DNA from: Mesorhizobium sp. ES1-1
GTDB taxonomy: Bacteria; Pseudomonadota; Alphaproteobacteria; Rhizobiales; Rhizobiaceae
Length of the DNA: 64,000 nt
Direction: 5' to 3'
Assembly: GCF_020164785.1 (NCBI RefSeq)
Contig: NZ_JAIUGX010000007.1
Location: forward strand, 124,001 to 188,000
How positions within the stretch are numbered: position 1 is the first letter of the stretch; each line of letters starts with the position of its first letter. The notes under the pieces are model-generated. The model ran no database searches and was not told where the DNA came from. It saw only the letters and a program-made list of their open reading frames with translations. The position numbers and the translations under genes were made by a program. Positions 60,840 through 64,000 of this stretch are shown piece after piece.

Positions 60840-62243
60840 TCAGCGGCCGATGACAGCCATCGCACTGTTGCGCGAAAGCCAAAATGGCGGAAGGAACGCG
60901 GGAATATTGGAGAATGGCAGCACCTCGGGCTTCAGGCGTATGCCGAGCACATCGCCCATGAAGGCGCGCCGCGCCTGGATGCGCCTCCAGGCCTCAGGAT
61001 AGCGGGCGGCGATCTCCTCACGGAGACCATCGTCCGCGAGCGCGATGCCATCTTCGATGTTGGTCGTGAAATAATCGCCGCCGGTCGCAGGAATGATGTC
61101 GACCTGCAACGCCATGCCCGATCTGAGTTTGATATCGGAGCCGCAAAACACCGGAGAATGCATCCATTCGTCGATATGGACGAGGTGGCCCGGATTGAGT
61201 GAAACGCCGAAGAACGGGTCGCCAATACGGTCATGCACGGCTTTCCACAATGTGCCGCCGGTGGTGCCGATGCCGATCGCTTCGTACCAGTCGACGACGG
61301 CTGAGAAGTAGGGCGCGACCAGCTTCTCGACATAGTCACGGATAGCCGGTGGAAGTTCGGAAGCATCCTCGGCGAGGAAGCCCGCACGCGCGTTGAGCGC
61401 TCCCTGGATGCCATAGGCCATGGTGATCGGAGCGCCGCGCGAAATGACGTCGAGGCGCGGGCTTGGCAGGCCGTAGGGCGCGCGCCTTCCTGCAGACAGC
61501 ATCGGGTGGCAGCCGAGCGGCAGGCCGTTCATGCCCATCAGCCGGGCGGCCTGCAATTCCGTCATGCCCGGCTCGATTCCTTGCAGGACATTGCGCAGGC
61601 CCTGCGAGCTGAAGGTGGCGGCGAATTCGAAAGCAGCCAACTGGTCGGCCTCGTTGATGGCACGCAGGCCGTCAGCGGGGTTCATCAGAAGGTTTGCGGC
61701 GTTCACCACGGCGCCCTTGTCGCCAACGAGCGCCCGCAGCGTGTCGGCGATGAAGGATGGCAGGTCAAGTGTCATCTCGCCAAAGCCGGCATCGCCGGCC
61801 CCGAACGGTTTCCAGCCGATGGCGCCGATGCGCTGTCCTGGCCTGAGGCCGGACTCGGCCAGGATGTCGGGCAGCGCATCCGAGCGGTCGCGCGGCTGCG
61901 CCGGCAGCGAGAACGTCTGGTAGAGGACGCGCTGGTAGGGGCCGTCGCAGATCTCGGCATAGCCCCAGCCCTCATTGCCGACGAGCAGCGTGGGCTGTCG
62001 CTGGGGAACCACGATCAGAAGCGTTTCCTCGAAGCGCGGATCATAGCCGGAAAGGTAGGCGACGTTGGCGGCATGTTCGCGGTCGCCGTAGACGACCACG
62101 CCATCTAGGCCGGCCGCCGCGGCGAGCGCCATCAGCGCCTCGATGCGGGTCTCATGGAGGCTTCGCGCAATCAGCGGCATCACCGTCGGCTCGCCGAACT
62201 CGGGCAGCGACATGGATTTAAGGCCAACCGATGCTACAGGCAT
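60840..62243 (-). CDS. M24 (Xaa-Pro peptidase/creatinase-like) family protein
   Basis: 467 aa from ATG 62243 (GGGAG ahead; 62213 also possible). Creatinase-N domain (GLDGVVVYGDREHAANVAYLSG) then M24 pita-bread domain. The canonical five metal ligands are not all evident (HIDEW and IEDGIAL are the only likely ones), so it may be a non-hydrolytic or altered-metal member. Divergent from threonine ammonia-lyase. Confidence 0.75.
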   Translation of the reverse strand: MPVASVGLKSMSLPEFGEPTVMPLIARSLHETRIEALMALAAAAGLDGVVVYGDREHAANVAYLSGYDPRFEETLLIVVPQRQPTLLVGNEGWGYAEICDGPYQRVLYQTFSLPAQPRDRSDALPDILAESGLRPGQRIGAIGWKPFGAGDAGFGEMTLDLPSFIADTLRALVGDKGAVVNAANLLMNPADGLRAINEADQLAAFEFAATFSSQGLRNVLQGIEPGMTELQAARLMGMNGLPLGCHPMLSAGRRAPYGLPSPRLDVISRGAPITMAYGIQGALNARAGFLAEDASELPPAIRDYVEKLVAPYFSAVVDWYEAIGIGTTGGTLWKAVHDRIGDPFFGVSLNPGHLVHIDEWMHSPVFCGSDIKLRSGMALQVDIIPATGGDYFTTNIEDGIALADDGLREEIAARYPEAWRRIQARRAFMGDVLGIRLKPEVLPFSNIPAFLPPFWLSRNSAMAVIGR

Positions 62244-62430
62244 GAACAAACGCTCCCAAGTGCTTGCTAGGATTCTCTGAAAGCCCGTTATGGAGGGCAG
62301 GAATCGCGCGACAATGGCGTCGCGTGCATGGATATGCAATAGGCAGGGCCCGAGCTGCATGACGGCTGGGTGCGGAATGCGCGTTCGATCAATGGCTGAT
62401 TGCGCGAAGGTGCGGCAAGGTGGGTCTTCA

Positions 62431-63687
62431 ATGAGCAGTTTCTCTTCGCGCGTTGCCGTCGCTGCCGACGCGATCCGCCAGATTTTTCCCGAGACGCCGT
62501 TACAGGAGAACGACTATCTGTCGAAGAAGACTGGTGCGCGGGTGCTGGTCAAGCGTGAGGACCTGTCGCCGGTGCGGTCCTACAAGATCCGTGGCGCGTT
62601 TAATTTCTTCCGCAAGACGCTTGCCGCCGGGAACCAGGCCGAATTGTTCATCTGCGCTTCGGCCGGCAACCATGCGCAAGGGTTCGCTTTCGTCTGCCGT
62701 CATTTTGGCAAGCAGGGCGTGGTGTTCATGCCGGTGACGACACCGCAGCAGAAGATCGACAAGACCAGGCTGTTTGGCGGCGATTTCGTCGAGATCAGGC
62801 TGGTCGGAGACTTTTTCGACGATTGCTATCGCGCCGCCTTGGACTTCACCGAAAGTTCGGGTGCCCACATGGTGCCGCCCTTCGACCACAAGGACATCAT
62901 AGAGGGCCAGGCCACGGTCGCCTTTGAGATCTCAGCGCAGATGCCGGGCGCGCGCATGCCCGACATCATTATGCTGCCGGTCGGCGGCGGCGGATTGGCG
63001 GCCGGAGTCACGCATTACTTCCACGATCAGGGTCGTGAAGCCCGGTTCGTATTCTGCGAACCGGCCGGGGCGCCAAGCCTCCGCGAGAGCCTGTCGGCGG
63101 GAAAGCGCATGAAGCTCGCCAAGGTCGACAATTTTGTCGACGGCGCGGCGGTTGCCGAGATCGGCCGCGAGCCGCTGCGCCATCTCAAGGATTTCCCGGC
63201 CGACTCTGTGCGGCTGATCCCCGAAAACCGGCTCTGCGCGACCATGATCGAGATGCTCAATGTCGAAGGCGTCGTTCTGGAGCCGGCAGGCGCGCTGGCT
63301 ATCGATGCGCTGAAGGATTTTTCAAGGAAGGAGATAAAAGGCAAGACGATCGTCGCGGTCGTTTCCGGCGGCAATTTCGATTTCGAGCGGCTTCCCGACG
63401 TCAAGGAACGGGCGCTGCGCTTCGAGGGACTGAAGAAATACTTCATCATCCGCTTCCCGCAGCGGCCAGGGGCACTGCGTGACTTCCTGGAAATGCTCGG
63501 ACCCGACGACGACATTGCTCGCTTTGAATATCTAAAGAAATCGGCGCGCAATTTCGGCTCGGTGCTCATCGGCATCGAAACCAAGGATTACCGCAATTTC
63601 GAGCTGCTCAAGGCGAAATTTGGGGCCGAAGGCGTCCAGTATCAGGACATCACCGACAATGAGACATTGGCCGGCTTCATCATATGA
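62431..63687 (+). CDS. ilvA: Threonine ammonia-lyase
   Basis: 418 aa from ATG 62431. PLP lysine K52 in SYKIRGAFNF, Gly-rich PLP phosphate loop PVGGGGLAAGV, and an ACT-like C-terminal regulatory domain (YFIIRFPQRPGALRDFLEML). Makes 2-oxobutanoate for isoleucine. Ends with an ATGA overlap into the DUF1697 gene. Confidence 0.93.
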   Translation: MSSFSSRVAVAADAIRQIFPETPLQENDYLSKKTGARVLVKREDLSPVRSYKIRGAFNFFRKTLAAGNQAELFICASAGNHAQGFAFVCRHFGKQGVVFMPVTTPQQKIDKTRLFGGDFVEIRLVGDFFDDCYRAALDFTESSGAHMVPPFDHKDIIEGQATVAFEISAQMPGARMPDIIMLPVGGGGLAAGVTHYFHDQGREARFVFCEPAGAPSLRESLSAGKRMKLAKVDNFVDGAAVAEIGREPLRHLKDFPADSVRLIPENRLCATMIEMLNVEGVVLEPAGALAIDALKDFSRKEIKGKTIVAVVSGGNFDFERLPDVKERALRFEGLKKYFIIRFPQRPGALRDFLEMLGPDDDIARFEYLKKSARNFGSVLIGIETKDYRNFELLKAKFGAEGVQYQDITDNETLAGFII

Positions 63688-64000
63688 ATAATCCGGGCAA
63701 GGTTTTCGTCGCCCTGTTTTCAGGCATCAATGTCGGCGGCAACCGCATCGTCAAGATGGCGGAGTTGCGGTCGTTCTTCGAGGATCTCGGTCTTTCCGAT
63801 GTCGCCACCTATGTCCAGAGCGGCAACGTCGTCTTCAAGGGCAGGGAGAGCGACCGGGCCACACTGACGAAGCGGGTCGAGGCGGCGTTCGAGAAGAAAT
63901 GGGTTTTTCTTCGCGCATTTTGGTGCGTGATCTCGAATGGTTCGAGCGTCTGGTGGACGAAAACCCTTATCCGGACGTCGCTGCGGACCCCACCAAACTG
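63684..64000 (+). pseudogene. DUF1697 protein, frameshifted and cut by window end
   Basis: ATG 63684 overlaps the ilvA stop. Residues 1-70 (VFVALFSGINVGGNRIVKMA, YVQSGNVVFK) are clearly DUF1697. Near 63897-63908 (AAATGGGTTTTT) the frame changes: the expected GFSSRILVRDLEWFERLVDE continuation is one frame away. Single indel next to homopolymers. The 3' end is outside the window. Confidence 0.7.

Noticed and set aside
1..64000. CRISPR arrays, rRNA genes, complete insertion sequences
   Set aside because: No regular short repeats, no rRNA-like sequence and no transposase gene were seen.

Overview
The window looks like chromosomal DNA of a Mesorhizobium-like alphaproteobacterium (Rhizobiales). 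This is an inference from high GC, from family content (DUF1127, DUF2188, DUF982 and DUF6894 small proteins, a class II ribonucleotide reductase, AapJQM-like and Liv-type transporters, FixK-type boxes) and from a tRNA-Leu beside an integrase remnant. No database search was possible, so the genus is a suggestion.

Layout. 1-12 kb: a cut-off molybdopterin/MobA-like gene, secreted proteins, a 54-aa DUF1127-like gene, a SufS-like PLP enzyme, and a compact four-gene minus-strand operon (dimethylformamidase-like amidase, class III aminotransferase, GNAT acetyltransferase, acetylpolyamine amidohydrolase) divergent from a mini ParB-domain gene. A 2-oxoglutarate/Fe(II) oxygenase follows. 11-19 kb: small conserved genes, two wall- or glycan-directed hydrolases, then two genes each preceded by a perfect FixK/FnrN anaerobox (a 37-aa membrane peptide and an FMN-binding PNPOx-like protein), then nrdJ with two NrdR-type boxes 31 bp apart. 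19-27 kb: housekeeping genes (PilZ, Nudix, gpt, universal stress protein, CinA-like, wrbA, old yellow enzyme), ending at tRNA-Leu(TAA).

27.1-32.4 kb is an accessory strip. It holds a truncated integrase, three related short RiPP-like precursor genes (one broken), two near-identical terminators, small orphan proteins, a single-domain response regulator, and a decayed two-gene sensory module: an RsbQ-like alpha/beta hydrolase with an amber codon and a PAS histidine kinase with a frameshift.

32.4-43 kb appears to be a nutrient locus, probably for sulfur. Two paralogous isopenicillin-N-synthase-type oxygenases flank an O-acetylhomoserine-sulfhydrylase-like enzyme, an SsuABC/TauABC-like importer and a cysteine-bearing small membrane protein. 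They are followed by an AapJQM-like amino-acid importer with no ATPase gene. Both transcription units carry the same 24-25 nt AT-rich element upstream, so they are probably co-regulated.

43-64 kb: an autotransporter, an AraC/metallo-hydrolase divergent pair, a frameshifted 3-hydroxyisobutyrate-dehydrogenase-type gene, LysR, DUF1127 and MFS genes, an incomplete LivK-LivH pair, a DsbA-fold isomerase, two conspicuous hairpin regions upstream of adenine deaminase, tandem lipoprotein esterase paralogues, an M24 peptidase-like protein, threonine ammonia-lyase, and a frameshifted DUF1697 gene running off the end. Several single-base indels are apparent; whether they are real decay or assembly errors needs read-level checking.
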